From the NCBI RefSeq assembly GCF_000023865.1, contig NC_013159.1:496001-560000 (forward strand): a stretch of DNA of 64,000 nt, in the 5' to 3' direction. This document shows positions 1-9,703 of the stretch, piece after piece. The notes under the pieces are model-generated. The model saw only the letters and a list, made by a program, of their open reading frames with translations. It was not told the origin of the DNA and did no database searches. The position numbers and the translations under genes were made by a program. Within the stretch, counting starts at the first letter, position 1. Each line of letters opens with the position of its first letter. The stretch comes from Saccharomonospora viridis DSM 43017. GTDB taxonomy: Bacteria > Actinomycetota > Actinomycetes > Mycobacteriales > Pseudonocardiaceae.

Positions 1-1886
1 AGTTGCCGCTGCGGAAGGTCACCGGTCTGCGGTGGGGGAACCAGGGAGCCCTGGGGTCGGGTCGTGTCGTGCTCCGACGTGAGCAGCAGTTTGCCGAGCA
101 TGAACGCCGCCGCGTCCTCCACGTCCCCGAACACGGCGGGACTGGTCAGCTGTTTGTCGTCGTAACGGCCGACACGCCAGCCTTCCCCGACCTCCTCCAG
201 TGCCCAGCCCTGTTCCGCGGGCTCGCCGATGCGGTAGGACCACTCGGGTACGCCGAGTTCGTCCAGCCGATCCTGGAGGTCCTCCAGCACCGGTTCGTCG
301 TAGACGAGCGGTCCCGGGGAGTACTCGGTGGGCGGGCCGCCGTCGTCGTGGCCGTCGTCACGGCCGTCCTGGGCGCGTGCCGGCTCGGGCTGTTCGGCGG
401 GTTCGGGCCTCCTGTCCGGCGACTGTCCCCGGTCGGGCCCTTCCGGCGTGGGCGGGGCCGTGGCCGGCTGTGGCGGCGGGGTGATCGTGGTGGGCGGCCC
501 GTCGTGGAGCGCGGCGACGGGGGTGTAGGTCGTCGCGGCGTCGGCGGGGTGTTCGGAGTGCGGGGGACCGTCCGAGCGGTCGTCCTCGTATCCGCGTTCC
601 TCGTACTCCCGGTGCTCGTACGCCTCGTCCCGGTACGGCCGGTGCTCGTAGCCCTCCTGGTCCTGCCGTTCGTAGCGGTCGCCCTCGTACCGCTCGTCGC
701 GGTAGTCCTCCTCGTACGGTTCCTCGGCGTACTCCTGCTCGTCGTAACGAGCGTCCTCGGCGTGCCTTTCGTCCTCGGCGAACTGTGGCGGAGCGGCTAT
801 CCGGGTCCGCTCCGCGTCGCTCTCCCCGAAGTGCTGGGCGTCGTGGGGCTCGCCACGCCGTTCGGGCTCGTAGTCCTGTGGCGGAGCCGACACCGGAGCC
901 GCGAGTCGAGTGCGCTCCGCGTCGCTTTCCGGTGGTTCCTCCTCGTACGGTCGCTGCGGCTCCTGTGCGTGCTCCACGGGAGCGGGCGGGGTGGGTTCGG
1001 GTTGCTCGGGGGCCCGTTCCTGGCCGGGGGCCGGGGGTACGGGTCGCTGTGGCAGGGGCGGTGGCGGTCCGCCCCGCGAGACATGTGCCGCCGCGGCCTG
1101 CCTGACGGCGTCGGGCACGTCGGGGATGGTGAACCCGTTCGCGCGGATGTGTTGCACCAACTCGGGCTCGGGTGCGACCCCGTACTTGCGTAGGTAGTAG
1201 TTGACGGCTGCGGGCCAGATCCACGTGCCGTCGCTGTGGAAGGCGATGGGAACGGCGCTTTCGGGGGGATTGGCCAACCGGTCGAGATCGAGGCCGCGTC
1301 CGGGCACCACCACGGGAGCCCCGTCGAGGTAGTCGAGCAGTTTGTCCTGTTCCTCGACGTCCAGCTCCGGCCTGTTCACCACGGGATGTCCGCCGGCGCC
1401 CACACCGTCGAAGACGCGGGCCATGCGGAAGCGTGGACCGGGGCGTTCCGGTCCAAGACCCGCCATACGGCGCATGAGCCAGTCGGGCACGTTCTCCTCG
1501 GTGCGCGGGAACATGCGCAGTTCGTCGGCGTACGCCTGGGGTGGCGGGGCGAGATCCCAGTTGGGCTCCTCCCGGTCGTACTCGAGGTTGTAGCTCGACG
1601 GGTGGTCGAGCTGGTAGCGGGCGTTGAACCACGTCCCGCGCCCCTCGCGGTACATGCCCGTGCGCAACCGGCCGAACAGGCTGGCGATGTCATGGGTAGC
1701 GGTCCACTCTTGGGTGGTTCCGTCGGCGAGGGCGACTTCACCGGTCAGTTCGTGGTACTTCCCTACGGCGCGATATTCGACGGTCACCCGGCGCCAATCG
1801 CGCGGGGCCGCTCGCAGCAAGGAGAGCCCGATCTGCTTGACCAGAGTGTCCTGCTCGGTTGCGTTCAGCTGGGTCGGTTGAGCCAC
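1..1886 (-). CDS. Large actinobacterial TNT-type protein, C-terminus cut by window edge
   Basis: I read an open frame from a GTG at 1886 down to the window edge with no stop, about 628 residues. Residues 1-250 form a compact domain that reads like the N-terminal part of actinobacterial proteins annotated as TNT (NAD+ glycohydrolase toxin)-related; I recall stretches such as GTWFNARYQLDHPSSYN and IAFHSDGTWIWPAAVNYY from that group. Residues 270-515 are low-complexity, rich in Pro, Glu, Asp, Tyr and Arg, with an internal duplication (SDAERTRLAAP and SDAERTRIAAP). A second folded segment starts near 520 (VLEDLQDRLDELGVPEWSYRIG). Any toxin domain would lie beyond the window, so the toxin role is inference. 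The gene is divergent from the DMT permease. No better in-frame start exists upstream of the GTG. Confidence 0.7.
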   Translation of the reverse strand, partial: MAQPTQLNATEQDTLVKQIGLSLLRAAPRDWRRVTVEYRAVGKYHELTGEVALADGTTQEWTATHDIASLFGRLRTGMYREGRGTWFNARYQLDHPSSYNLEYDREEPNWDLAPPPQAYADELRMFPRTEENVPDWLMRRMAGLGPERPGPRFRMARVFDGVGAGGHPVVNRPELDVEEQDKLLDYLDGAPVVVPGRGLDLDRLANPPESAVPIAFHSDGTWIWPAAVNYYLRKYGVAPEPELVQHIRANGFTIPDVPDAVRQAAAAHVSRGGPPPPLPQRPVPPAPGQERAPEQPEPTPPAPVEHAQEPQRPYEEEPPESDAERTRLAAPVSAPPQDYEPERRGEPHDAQHFGESDAERTRIAAPPQFAEDERHAEDARYDEQEYAEEPYEEDYRDERYEGDRYERQDQEGYEHRPYRDEAYEHREYEERGYEDDRSDGPPHSEHPADAATTYTPVAALHDGPPTTITPPPQPATAPPTPEGPDRGQSPDRRPEPAEQPEPARAQDGRDDGHDDGGPPTEYSPGPLVYDEPVLEDLQDRLDELGVPEWSYRIGEPAEQGWALEEVGEGWRVGRYDDKQLTSPAVFGDVEDAAAFMLGKLLLTSEHDTTRPQGSLVPPPQTGDLPQRQ

Positions 1887-2052
1887 GCCAACATCTTGAC
1901 CAATGAACGCCGTTGATGCACGGCACATGTGCAGATCGTCGCGATCCTTTGAGCAACTTACGGGTCCGGAGGGCGTGATCCGAGTGCGGAGCGCCACATT
2001 TCACCGGATCGAAGCAACCTTGGAATGGGAAAGCGACAAGCATCGGCCCGTG

Positions 2053-3087
2053 ATGGCTACTGAACGTACTCAGCCGACTCCCTCTGATCCCTCGAACGCC
2101 GTTTTCCGGCGGGGGACCGTCGTCAAAGAAGTGGCAGGGCTCGTCATCGCCGTGATCGCGGGTCTGGGCATGGCGATCCAGAGTCGGGTCAACGGTGAAC
2201 TGAGCACGCGCTTGGGTGACGTCGTACTCGCCGCCGTGATCTCGTTCGGCACCGGTTTGCTGCTGTTGCTGCTGCTGTTGGCGTGCTCGTCGCGGATGCG
2301 GTCCGGGCTCAGTCATGTGGTACCGGCTCTGCGGGCCGGACTCCTGCGACCGTGGCACTTCCTCGGGGGCCTCGCGGGCGCGACGTACGTCCTGGGGCAG
2401 GCGGGGACGGTGGCGCTGATCGGGGTGGCCCTGTTCACCGTCGGGGTCGTGGCGGGCCAGACGGTGAGCGGTCTGGCCGTGGACAAGTTCGGACTCGGAC
2501 CGGCGGGCCGCCGTGCCGTGACGTGGCCCCGCACCCTCGGGGCGGTGCTCATGGTGGGGGCCGTCGGCGTCGCGGTGGGTGGCGATCTCGTCGACGCGGA
2601 ACTCGGACGGGTGTGGGTACTGGTGCTCCCGGTTCTCGCGGGCATGGGCATGGCGGTGCAGCAGGCGTTCAACGGGCGGATCGGCGCGGTGGTGGACAGT
2701 CCGCTCACCGCCGCGTTGGTGAACTTCACGGCGGGTACCACGGCGCTGGTCGTCGCGTGGCTCGTGTCGCTGGTGGCGTTCGGCGCCACCGCACCGACCG
2801 CGTTGCCCGAGGATCCGGTGCTGTACCTCGGCGGAGTCATCGGGATCGTGTTCATCACGGTGGCGGCGGTGCTCGTGTCGTGGACGGGGGTCCTGCTGTT
2901 CGGCCTGGCCTCCGTGGCGGGGCAACTACTCGGTTCGGTGGTCGTCGATCACGTCGTGCCCGCCACCGAAGAAGGCGTGGGCACGTCGACGCTGCTCGGC
3001 TGTGCGGTCGCTCTGGTGGCCGTGGTGGTCGCGGCGATGGGCGGACGACGAGGAGGCGGTCGCGCTTTGGAAGAATCACCGTCGTGA
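2053..3087 (+). CDS. DMT-superfamily permease (YdcZ/DUF606-like)
   Basis: A 344-residue hydrophobic protein with about ten membrane segments arranged as two similar halves. Each half opens with a related motif ([15 protein letters not shown] near residue 36 and [15 protein letters not shown] near 198), the duplicated layout of the YdcZ/DUF606 branch of the drug/metabolite transporter superfamily. The substrate cannot be read from sequence. The start is the ATG at 2053; the GTG at 2050 is an alternative. The stop overlaps the GTG of folD, so the two are probably co-transcribed. Confidence 0.8.
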   Translation: MATERTQPTPSDPSNAVFRRGTVVKEVAGLVIAVIAGLGMAIQSRVNGELSTRLGDVVLAAVISFGTGLLLLLLLLACSSRMRSGLSHVVPALRAGLLRPWHFLGGLAGATYVLGQAGTVALIGVALFTVGVVAGQTVSGLAVDKFGLGPAGRRAVTWPRTLGAVLMVGAVGVAVGGDLVDAELGRVWVLVLPVLAGMGMAVQQAFNGRIGAVVDSPLTAALVNFTAGTTALVVAWLVSLVAFGATAPTALPEDPVLYLGGVIGIVFITVAAVLVSWTGVLLFGLASVAGQLLGSVVVDHVVPATEEGVGTSTLLGCAVALVAVVVAAMGGRRGGGRALEESPS

Positions 3088-3938
3088 CGGCAACGATTCT
3101 CGACGGCAGGGCGACCAAGGACGCGATCTTCGCCGAGCTGACACCACGGGTGTCGGCTCTGACCGAGCAGGGACGTACGCCTGGTCTGGCGACGGTGCTC
3201 GTCGGGGACGATCCCGGCTCGCACGCGTACGTGAAGATGAAGCACGCCGACTGCGCCAAGGTGGGGATCAACTCGATCCGCAGAGACCTCCCCAGCGACA
3301 TCTCCCAGGAGGAACTGTTCGCCGTCGTCGATGAGCTGAACGCCGACCCCGCCTGCTCCGGTTACATCGTGCAGTTGCCGTTGCCGAAACACCTCGACGA
3401 GAACGCGGTGTTGCAGCGGATCGACCCGGCCAAGGACGTCGACGGGCTCGCCCCGTTGAGTCTGGGCAACCTGGTGTTGAACGAACCGGGGTTCCGGCCC
3501 TGCACACCCGCGGGGATCATCGAATTGCTGCGCCGGTACGAGGTGCCGCTAAACGGCGCGCAGGTGACGGTCGTGGGCCGGGGCCTCACCGTGGGGCGCA
3601 CGCTCGGACTGTTGCTGACCCGCCGGGACGTCAACGCCACTGTGACGCTGTGCCACACGGGTACCCGCGACCTCGCGGCGGAGGTCCGCAGGGCTGACGT
3701 GGTCATCGCGGCGGCCGGATCGCCGGGGCTCATCACGCCTGACATGGTGCGTCCGGGTGCGGCCGTGCTCGACGTCGGTGTCTCCCGCGTCGACGGCAAA
3801 CTCACCGGTGACGTCGCACCCGAGGTGGCCGAGGTGGCCGGTTTCCTCGCCCCCAACCCGGGTGGGGTGGGGCCGATGACCAGAGCGATGTTGGTGTCCA
3901 ACGTCGTCGAGGCCGCCGAACGGACCGTCCGGCGGTGA
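3084..3938 (+). CDS. folD: Bifunctional methylene-tetrahydrofolate dehydrogenase/cyclohydrolase
   Basis: A 284-residue protein of normal FolD length. It interconverts 5,10-methylene-THF and 10-formyl-THF in the cytoplasm, supplying one-carbon units for purine synthesis. Visible signatures are the catalytic YVKMK around residue 52, VQLPLPKH, the Rossmann-type nucleotide loop [11 protein letters not shown] near 166, and the C-terminal [10 protein letters not shown]. The start is the GTG at 3084, overlapping the upstream permease stop by 4 nt. The stop overlaps the GTG of the DUF3017 gene in the same way, so the genes are translationally coupled. Confidence 0.97.
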   Translation: MTATILDGRATKDAIFAELTPRVSALTEQGRTPGLATVLVGDDPGSHAYVKMKHADCAKVGINSIRRDLPSDISQEELFAVVDELNADPACSGYIVQLPLPKHLDENAVLQRIDPAKDVDGLAPLSLGNLVLNEPGFRPCTPAGIIELLRRYEVPLNGAQVTVVGRGLTVGRTLGLLLTRRDVNATVTLCHTGTRDLAAEVRRADVVIAAAGSPGLITPDMVRPGAAVLDVGVSRVDGKLTGDVAPEVAEVAGFLAPNPGGVGPMTRAMLVSNVVEAAERTVRR

Positions 3939-4255
3939 GCGGCGCCGTGACCACGCAGGATCCGCGCAAGCCCGGGCGCCACCGCGATTCGGTGCTGGTG
4001 CACCTGCCGTTCGCCGCGGTGTTGGCGCTGGTCGCGTTCGGCATGCTGCGCATCGCGATGTACCACTGGCGGGAAGGCGCGGTGCTGATCGGTGGTGCGC
4101 TACTGGTGGCGGCCGTGCTGCGGGCGGCGTTGTCGCACGAGCGGACGGGCCTGCTGGCCATTCGCACGAGAACCGTGGACGTACTCAGCTACGCCGGACT
4201 GGGATTGCTGATCCTGTTCACCGCGCTGACGATCACCGGGGGACCGCTGCGCTGA
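3935..4255 (+). CDS. DUF3017 small membrane protein
   Basis: A 106-residue protein with a short polar N-terminus and three hydrophobic helices (about residues 18-36, 46-63 and 82-102). Length, topology and position directly after folD match the actinobacterial DUF3017 family, whose function is unknown. The GTG start overlaps the folD stop by 4 nt. Confidence 0.85.
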   Translation: MSGAVTTQDPRKPGRHRDSVLVHLPFAAVLALVAFGMLRIAMYHWREGAVLIGGALLVAAVLRAALSHERTGLLAIRTRTVDVLSYAGLGLLILFTALTITGGPLR

Positions 4256-4277
4256 CGGTGTGCCGAGAGGAGCCGTG

Positions 4278-4793
4278 ATGAGTGTGCTGGCCGCCGTCGC
4301 CGCTCGGCTGCCCGGTGTGTCGCGCGTGCTGACCGGAAAGAACCACGAGCTGCTGAAGTTCGCCACGGTGGGTGCGATCACTTTCGTGATCGACAACGCC
4401 GTGTGGTACCTGCTGAAACTGACGGTGTTGGAGGACCATCCGACCACGGCGAAGGGTGTCGGCATCCTCGTGGCGACCATCGCCTCGTACGTGTTGAACC
4501 GGGAGTGGTCCTTCCGGACGCGAGGCGGTCGGGAACGGCCGCACGAGGCCGCGCTGTTCTTCCTGGTCAGTGCGGCCGCGCTGGTCGTCAACGTGACACC
4601 GCTGTACGTCTCCCGATACGTCCTCGGCCTGCATCGACCGCACGTGGACCTGTTCACCCAGGAGGTCGCCGACTTCTTCAGCGGCTCGGTGCTCGGGGTG
4701 GGGTTGGCCATGGTGTGGCGGTTCTGGGCGTTCCGACGTTGGGTCTTCCCCGAGGACGTCTCCGAATCGCCGACAGGGGTGCCTCGGCCATGA
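4278..4793 (+). CDS. GtrA family membrane protein
   Basis: A 171-residue protein with four predicted membrane helices and the GtrA opening pattern (LLKFATVGAITFVIDNAVWYLL near residue 25, then NREWSFRTRGG after helix 2). GtrA proteins are thought to help move lipid-linked sugars or other cell-envelope precursors across the membrane; the substrate here is unknown. I chose the ATG at 4278 because a GAGAGGAG ribosome-binding site ends about 6 nt upstream, rather than the GTG at 4260. The stop codon lies inside the left arm of a strong inverted repeat. Confidence 0.88.
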   Translation: MSVLAAVAARLPGVSRVLTGKNHELLKFATVGAITFVIDNAVWYLLKLTVLEDHPTTAKGVGILVATIASYVLNREWSFRTRGGRERPHEAALFFLVSAAALVVNVTPLYVSRYVLGLHRPHVDLFTQEVADFFSGSVLGVGLAMVWRFWAFRRWVFPEDVSESPTGVPRP

Positions 4794-4817
4794 CGGGGGA
4801 ATGGCCGAGGCACCCCT
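4775..4817. terminator. Bidirectional terminator between gtrA and the MFS gene
   Basis: A perfect 17-bp inverted repeat (4775-4791 and 4801-4817, core GTGCCTCGGCCAT) with a 9-nt loop between convergent genes. The left arm contains the T of the gtrA stop codon. Confidence 0.85.
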
Positions 4818-4839
4818 TGCCGGGTGTGCGGCGACGAGG

Positions 4840-6132
4840 TCACGCCGCGACGGGTTCGGGTCGGGATTCCAGCCGCGGCTCGATGCCGGGCTGTTCGAGC
4901 GGGGAGTCGTCCTGGACGGCGTCGTCGACCCGGGGGTTGTCGACGTCATCGACGCCGTCGGGGCTGTCGACGCTTGCGACCCGAGCCGCCCGCCGCCGGT
5001 CGAAGACGGCGGACGACACGGTCAGCGTGAGCCCGACCAGGGCGAGCATGGCACCCACCACGTTGGGGGACACGAGGCCGAAGCCACCGGCGATGGCGAG
5101 GCCTCCGAGGTAGGCACCGATCGAGTTGGCGATGTTGAACGCCGACTGCACGGCGGCGGACACCATCGACTGCGCGCCGCCGGCCTTCTCCATGATCCGG
5201 GACTGCATCATCGGGCCGACCATGAACGAGGTCATACCCACGAGGAACAGCATGACGGCGGCGCCGATCTTGCTGTTCGCCGTGACGGTGAACAGCAGCA
5301 GCACGACCGCCAGGGCGGTCAGCGCGCCGTACAGGCCGGTCAGCGGGAAGCGGTCGGCGAGTCGGCCGCCGATCACGTTGCCGAAGGTCATGCCCAGCCC
5401 CGCCAGCGACAGCAGGAGCGTGACGCTGGTGCCGTCGAAACCGGCGACGTCGGTGAGCACCGGTGCGACGTAGCTGAGGCTGGCGAACCCTCCGCCGAGG
5501 CCGAACGTGACGATGGCGAGGGCGAACCACACCTCGGGCTTGCGGAACGCGCCGAGCTCACCGCGCAGCGAGACGTTTGAGGTCGGCCGCTGGTGGGGAA
5601 TCAATTTGGCGATGGAGACCAAAGCCACGACGCCGATCAGCGCGACCACGCCGAAGGTGGCCCTCCACCCCACCTGCTGGCTGAGGAAGGTTCCCGCAGG
5701 TACACCGATGACGTTGGCGAGGGTCAGGCCGAGGAACATCATGGACACGGCCTTAGCGCGACGCTGTGCTCCGACGAGGGTGGCGGCCACCACTGCCCCG
5801 GCTCCGAAGAACGCGCCGTGGGGGAGTCCGGCGGCGAACCGGAACAGCATGCCGACCTCGGGGGTGGGGGCGAAGGCGAACAGGGCGTTGCTGGCGATGA
5901 ACACGCCCATCATGGACAACAACATGGTCTTACGGGCCAGGCGTACCGCGACGGCGGTCAGCAACGGGGCTCCCACCACGACGCCGAGGGCGTAGGCGGT
6001 GATGAAGTTGCCGGCCTCGGAAATGGAGATGCCGAGGTCATGGGCGATCTCCGGCAGTACGCCCATCAGGACGAATTCGGTCGTGCCGATGCCGAAGGCA
6101 CCGATCGCGAGTGCGAGCAGTGCGATGGGCAC
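4840..6132 (-). CDS. MFS exporter, DHA1 (AraJ/Cml-like) family
   Basis: A 430-residue protein with twelve hydrophobic segments. It begins MPIALLALAIGAFGIGTTEFVLMGVLPEIA, the hallmark start of the AraJ/chloramphenicol-efflux branch of DHA1 antiporters, and has a typical loop 2-3 region (RLARKTM). Such proteins use the proton gradient to export drugs or sugars; the substrate is not predictable. The C-terminal 50 residues are acidic, polar and probably cytoplasmic. It is transcribed alone and converges on gtrA across a shared terminator. Confidence 0.88.
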   Translation of the reverse strand: MPIALLALAIGAFGIGTTEFVLMGVLPEIAHDLGISISEAGNFITAYALGVVVGAPLLTAVAVRLARKTMLLSMMGVFIASNALFAFAPTPEVGMLFRFAAGLPHGAFFGAGAVVAATLVGAQRRAKAVSMMFLGLTLANVIGVPAGTFLSQQVGWRATFGVVALIGVVALVSIAKLIPHQRPTSNVSLRGELGAFRKPEVWFALAIVTFGLGGGFASLSYVAPVLTDVAGFDGTSVTLLLSLAGLGMTFGNVIGGRLADRFPLTGLYGALTALAVVLLLFTVTANSKIGAAVMLFLVGMTSFMVGPMMQSRIMEKAGGAQSMVSAAVQSAFNIANSIGAYLGGLAIAGGFGLVSPNVVGAMLALVGLTLTVSSAVFDRRRAARVASVDSPDGVDDVDNPRVDDAVQDDSPLEQPGIEPRLESRPEPVAA

Positions 6133-6154
6133 AAGGCTCCCTCCGGGACGAGGA

Positions 6155-6177
6155 CGTACAAGGACTTAGGTCGTACG
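6155..6177. promoter_or_regulatory. Possible operator upstream of the MFS gene
   Basis: An interrupted inverted repeat (CGTAC at 6155-6159, GTACG at 6173-6177) 22-45 bp upstream of the MFS start. The position suits a repressor site; no regulator gene is adjacent. The rest of 6180-6410 holds nothing I recognise. Confidence 0.3.
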
Positions 6178-6410
6178 AATGCTTGGGGGCGTTCGACTGG
6201 ATCTGACTGGATCGATCAAGAGCCGCGCCAAAAAAGAACGATAGACCCAGCAGGATTGATTCCAACTTCCGTGACCACGTCGTCGCTGGATCTATCTGCC
6301 GTCTAGTTCAACCGAAAAACGCCGACCTGTCATCCCGATTAGATGTGGCGCTCGTCACTATCCGGTTTGAGTTGGACGGGAAGCGGTTTCTGCAGGTCGT
6401 GTGCAGAAGA

Positions 6411-6445
6411 ACGGGCCCCGGTGCGAGGAGTGCGCCGGGGCCCGT
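6411..6445. terminator. Terminator downstream of the DUF1918 gene
   Basis: A perfect 11-bp inverted repeat (ACGGGCCCCGG at 6411-6421 and its complement at 6435-6445) with a 13-nt loop. It lies about 50 bp past the DUF1918 stop on the minus strand. Confidence 0.65.
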
Positions 6446-6494
6446 CAAGGTGTCCGGGGAGTCTCGTCGAATGCGCCGTCGAATCACCGACGTG

Positions 6495-6692
6495 TCATTT
6501 GGTGTGTTCCTTGGCCGGCAGGATCTCAGCGTCGGGTCCTGGGAACATGAGGGTCTCGCGTCCGTCGGAGAACCGCACGAGGTATGGCGGCTCGCCGTGT
6601 TCTCCACGCACCTCGATGATTTCGCCTTCTTGTCCGTCCACGCCCACGGTGTGTCCGTGTACGCGGATGGTGTCTCCCACGGCTGCTCGCAT
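6495..6692 (-). CDS. DUF1918 domain protein
   Basis: A 65-residue protein beginning MRAAVGDTIRVHGHTVG and continuing GEIIEVRGEHGEPPYLVRFSDGRETLMFPGPDAEI, which matches the small SH3-like DUF1918 family common in actinobacteria; its function is unknown. The ATG at 6692 has a GGAGG ribosome-binding site about 10 nt upstream, so the longer frame from 6755 is not the likely start. Confidence 0.88.
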   Translation of the reverse strand: MRAAVGDTIRVHGHTVGVDGQEGEIIEVRGEHGEPPYLVRFSDGRETLMFPGPDAEILPAKEHTK

Positions 6693-6884
6693 CGTGCACC
6701 ACCTCCGCATAGTCGAGTGTAGGAGCGGGCGGGGTGTCCGGCGAGTTCTCGACACGGTGGTGGCGGTCCACGTTCGGGCTGGTTCGCAGGCGGGCGGGGG
6801 CGGGGTATTACTGCTGGGTAACCCTGGTGTGCGGTAGTGACCTACGCTCTACCAGTACGCTTGTACCGGTTAATTGCCGAGGAA

Positions 6885-6910
6885 CCGCGAAGACCCGCGA
6901 AGACCCGCGA
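6885..6910 (+). repeat. 10-bp tandem repeat in the icd leader
   Basis: CCGCGAAGAC occurs twice head-to-tail, followed by a partial third copy (CCGCGA), ending just before the icd ribosome-binding site. A short palindrome, GTACGCTTGTAC, lies further upstream near 6855. No function can be assigned. Confidence 0.6.
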
Positions 6911-6927
6911 GAGGAGCGTCCCTGCTC

Positions 6928-8151
6928 ATGGCCAAGATCAAGGTCGAGGGCACCGTCGTCGAACTCGACGGCGATGAGATGACCCGCATCATCTGGAAGT
7001 TCATCAAGGACAAGCTCATCCACCCATACCTCGACATCAACCTGGAGTACTACGACCTGGGCATCGAGGAGCGGGACCGCACCGACGACCAGATCACGGT
7101 CGACGCGGCGCACGCCATCGCCAAGCACGGCGTGGGTGTCAAGTGCGCCACCATCACCCCCGACGAGGCCCGTGTCGAGGAGTTCGGCCTCAAGAAGATG
7201 TGGCGCAGCCCCAACGGCACCATCCGCAACATCCTGGGCGGTGTCGTCTTCCGCGAGCCGATCATCATCTCCAACATCCCCCGGCTCGTGCCCGGTTGGA
7301 CGAAGCCGATCATCATCGGCCGGCACGCCCACGGTGACCAGTACAAGGCGTCGGACTTCAAGGTCCCCGGCCCCGGCACCGTGACCATCACCTACACGCC
7401 GGACGACGGCTCCGAGCCCATCGAGATGGAGGTCGCCAAGTTCCCCGAGGGCGGCGGCGTCGCCATGGGCATGTACAACTTCCGCAAGTCGATCGAGGAC
7501 TTCGCCCGCGCCTCGTTCAACTACGGCCTCGACCGTGGCTACCCGGTCTACATGTCCACCAAGAACACGATCCTCAAGGCCTACGACGGCATGTTCAAGG
7601 ACGTGTTCCAGGAGATCTACGACAACGAGTTCAAGGACAAGTTCGAGGCCCGGGGCCTGACCTACGAGCACCGGCTCATCGACGACATGGTGGCGGCCTC
7701 CCTCAAGTGGGAGGGCGGCTACGTGTGGGCCTGCAAGAACTACGACGGTGACGTGCAGTCCGACACTGTGGCCCAGGGCTTCGGCTCGCTCGGCCTGATG
7801 ACCTCGGTGCTGCGCACGCCGGACGGCCGCACGGTGGAGGCGGAGGCCGCGCACGGCACGGTGACCCGCCACTACCGCCAGCACCAGCAGGGCAAGCCGA
7901 CCTCGACCAACCCGATCGCGTCGATCTTCGCGTGGACGCGCGGTTTGGAGCACCGCGGCAAGCTCGACAACAACTCCGAGCTGATCGGCTTCGCCAACAC
8001 GCTGGAGAAGGTCGTCATCGAGACCGTCGAGAGCGGCAAGATGACCAAGGACCTCGCGCTGCTGGTCGGAGGCGACACGCCGTACCTGACCACCGAGGAG
8101 TTCCTCGCGACGCTGGACGCGAACCTCGCGGCCAAGATCGCTCAGAGCTGA
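6928..8151 (+). CDS. icd: NADP-dependent isocitrate dehydrogenase
   Basis: A 407-residue protein of the dimeric, eukaryote-like NADP-IDH class (about 400-410 residues, unlike the roughly 740-residue monomeric form). It oxidises isocitrate to 2-oxoglutarate with release of CO2 and NADPH in the TCA cycle. Visible features are the N-terminal [14 protein letters not shown], the substrate-loop region [22 protein letters not shown] in the metal-binding part, and [16 protein letters not shown] near the C-terminus. The start is the ATG at 6928 preceded by GAGAGGAG. It is a single transcription unit with a strong terminator. Confidence 0.97.
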   Translation: MAKIKVEGTVVELDGDEMTRIIWKFIKDKLIHPYLDINLEYYDLGIEERDRTDDQITVDAAHAIAKHGVGVKCATITPDEARVEEFGLKKMWRSPNGTIRNILGGVVFREPIIISNIPRLVPGWTKPIIIGRHAHGDQYKASDFKVPGPGTVTITYTPDDGSEPIEMEVAKFPEGGGVAMGMYNFRKSIEDFARASFNYGLDRGYPVYMSTKNTILKAYDGMFKDVFQEIYDNEFKDKFEARGLTYEHRLIDDMVAASLKWEGGYVWACKNYDGDVQSDTVAQGFGSLGLMTSVLRTPDGRTVEAEAAHGTVTRHYRQHQQGKPTSTNPIASIFAWTRGLEHRGKLDNNSELIGFANTLEKVVIETVESGKMTKDLALLVGGDTPYLTTEEFLATLDANLAAKIAQS

Positions 8152-8180
8152 CCGGACCCATGAGTCGCCCGTGAATCGCG

Positions 8181-8212
8181 GGGCCCCGATCGGTCACCGC
8201 CGGTCGGGGCCC
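8181..8212 (+). terminator. icd terminator
   Basis: A 13-bp GC-rich stem (GGGCCCCGATCGG with its complement, one G-T pair) and a 6-nt loop, 30 bp after the icd stop. Confidence 0.8.
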
Positions 8213-8458
8213 TGTCGTATTCGACGCCGTGTCCAAGGCGGTGACCGCCGTTCGGGTTGGAGGGACCCATGACGACACGGGTCGCGGCTCGCTCGGCTCG
8301 TGGTGGTCTCATGAGCGGACACACCGGCTTCCACGGGGGCGCCGGGCCGTGCTCCGATCGGATTTCGAGAGTGACTCGTCGACACCCGACGTATCGGACA
8401 TGGAACCCGATCGTTGTTCGGTCGAGGCCTCGTGCACGGAAAAAGGACTGGGGGAGCA

Positions 8459-8818
8459 GTGCGATACCGGCGAACGGTATCACCGTCGCGACGGGTCCAG
8501 GCGTTGTTCCGGGCGTTCTTCGCGGTGTCCGTGGTCGGTCGATCACACGGCGTTGCGGCTGACGGCCGTACCTTTTCTTCGCAAGAGCCTCCCCCTTGTC
8601 GGCATCGAGTCGGTGGAGTTGACGTGGACGAGGGTGTGGGAGGACTTCTCCGGCATCGGCTATCGGTTCCGCGGGGGTGGACTCGTCGGTTTCGGGTACC
8701 GATCCGGCCCGGCGGTAAAGTGTCCACTCAGGACGGACGTATCTATGTGATCGCCATGTCGGATGCCGACCGGCTCGCGGAAGTCCTGGGGGGGCGCTTC
8801 CCCCTCGACGGTGACTGA
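8459..8818 (+). pseudogene. Broken first copy of the membrane/PH-like paralogue family
   Basis: Compared with the intact copies downstream, this copy has lost parts. From the GTG at 8459 the frame gives VRYRRTVSPSRR...FRAFFAVSVV. It then jumps frame and continues DHTALRLTAVPFLRKSLPL...WEDFSGIGYRFRGGGLVGFGY, lacking about 35 residues that make up the membrane region in the third copy. Near 8717 it shifts frame again to finish GRIYVIAMSDADRLAEVL before the stop at 8818. Matching blocks in the third copy are VDDVALRLAVRPVFRKTIP, WKDFSGWGYRTRGKKLVGF and GRTYVITVPDVDRLVEVLR. At least two lesions are visible. 8213-8458 holds nothing else I recognise. Confidence 0.7.
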
Positions 8819-8930
8819 AGGAGGCACCGATGGTGTGTCGAAGACGGCGTGGCTTGGAAGAAGGCGGTTGTCAGCCGCCCGGCCGGAACAGGCGGGCGCG
8901 GTGTACGGCCAGCCGAGTGCGGGTGCGCTG

Positions 8931-9455
8931 ATGCCCATCGAGACGCATTACGAGGCATGGGTGAAGCCGCCGAAGTGGGACATTCCGGGGCAGACCCTCT
9001 CGCTTTTTGTGAGTTCGTTCCTCGCGACCCTCGTCTGGCTGATCTCCGACGACAGCGTCGGCATGCTCGTGGTCAACATCTTCTTCTGGGTCATGTGCCT
9101 GGCGTGCTGGGTGTTCTACCTGGCCCGCTGTCGGATCACGGTGGACGACGACACGCTGGTGCTGGAGGTCGTGCCGTGGTTCTTCCGCAGGCGGCTCCCG
9201 CTGACCGACATCCTCTCCGTCGAACTCACGCCCACGGACCCGAGGCAGGAGCTCGGGATGGCCGGATGCGGCTACACGCGAAAAGGGGAGGATCTCGTGG
9301 GTTACATCTTCACGGGGGGTCCGGCCGCCAGAGTGGCCACCCGTGACGGCTGCACCTACGTCATCTCGGCCCCGGACGCCGACCGACTCGTGGCCGTCCT
9401 GCGGGAACGCGCCCACCTCGACAGCGGTGGTGAGACCGCCGAGGACGCGGCGTAG
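8931..9455 (+). CDS. Membrane protein with PH-like C-terminal domain, copy 2
   Basis: A 174-residue protein with two membrane helices (about residues 24-41 and 45-66) followed by a beta-rich region (ITVDDDTLVLEVVPWFFRRRLPLTDILSVEL...YVISAPDADRLVAVLRE) that reads like a bacterial PH domain. Function unknown. It is a paralogue of the genes at 8459 and 9704. The ATG at 8931 is the conservative start; an in-frame GTG at 8901 is possible and neither has a strong ribosome-binding site. 9456-9703 is intergenic without recognisable signals. Confidence 0.7.
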   Translation: MPIETHYEAWVKPPKWDIPGQTLSLFVSSFLATLVWLISDDSVGMLVVNIFFWVMCLACWVFYLARCRITVDDDTLVLEVVPWFFRRRLPLTDILSVELTPTDPRQELGMAGCGYTRKGEDLVGYIFTGGPAARVATRDGCTYVISAPDADRLVAVLRERAHLDSGGETAEDAA

Positions 9456-9703
9456 CGGAGGCCGCCCTTCGTCCGAGGATGTTCCGCGCTCGTCCCGCAG
9501 GACCGACGGGGAGGCGTCGACGGCGGATGGCCGCACCACCTCGTCGGGGTTCGTGCCGGCGGTCCGAACCGAGGGCAGGTGTGTCCGATGAGGACTGAAT
9601 CACTGTGTGGTCACCGAACGGATGTCGGCTTGTCGGTGAGGGTATCGTGTAGTCCGACGGCACCCGGGCGTTCCGGCCGACGAATGATGAGGGCAGGTGA
9701 AAC

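Noticed and set aside
3-1193. Long open frame on the plus strand over the first 1.2 kb
   Set aside because: Its translation is a Val/Leu/Gly/Arg-rich run typical of the antisense of a Pro/Glu/Asp-rich coding region; the minus-strand frame from 1886 has coherent protein character.
1738-2925. 395-residue minus-strand frame over the DMT permease
   Set aside because: His/Arg/Asp/Glu-rich low-complexity translation antisense to a clear membrane protein; a shadow.
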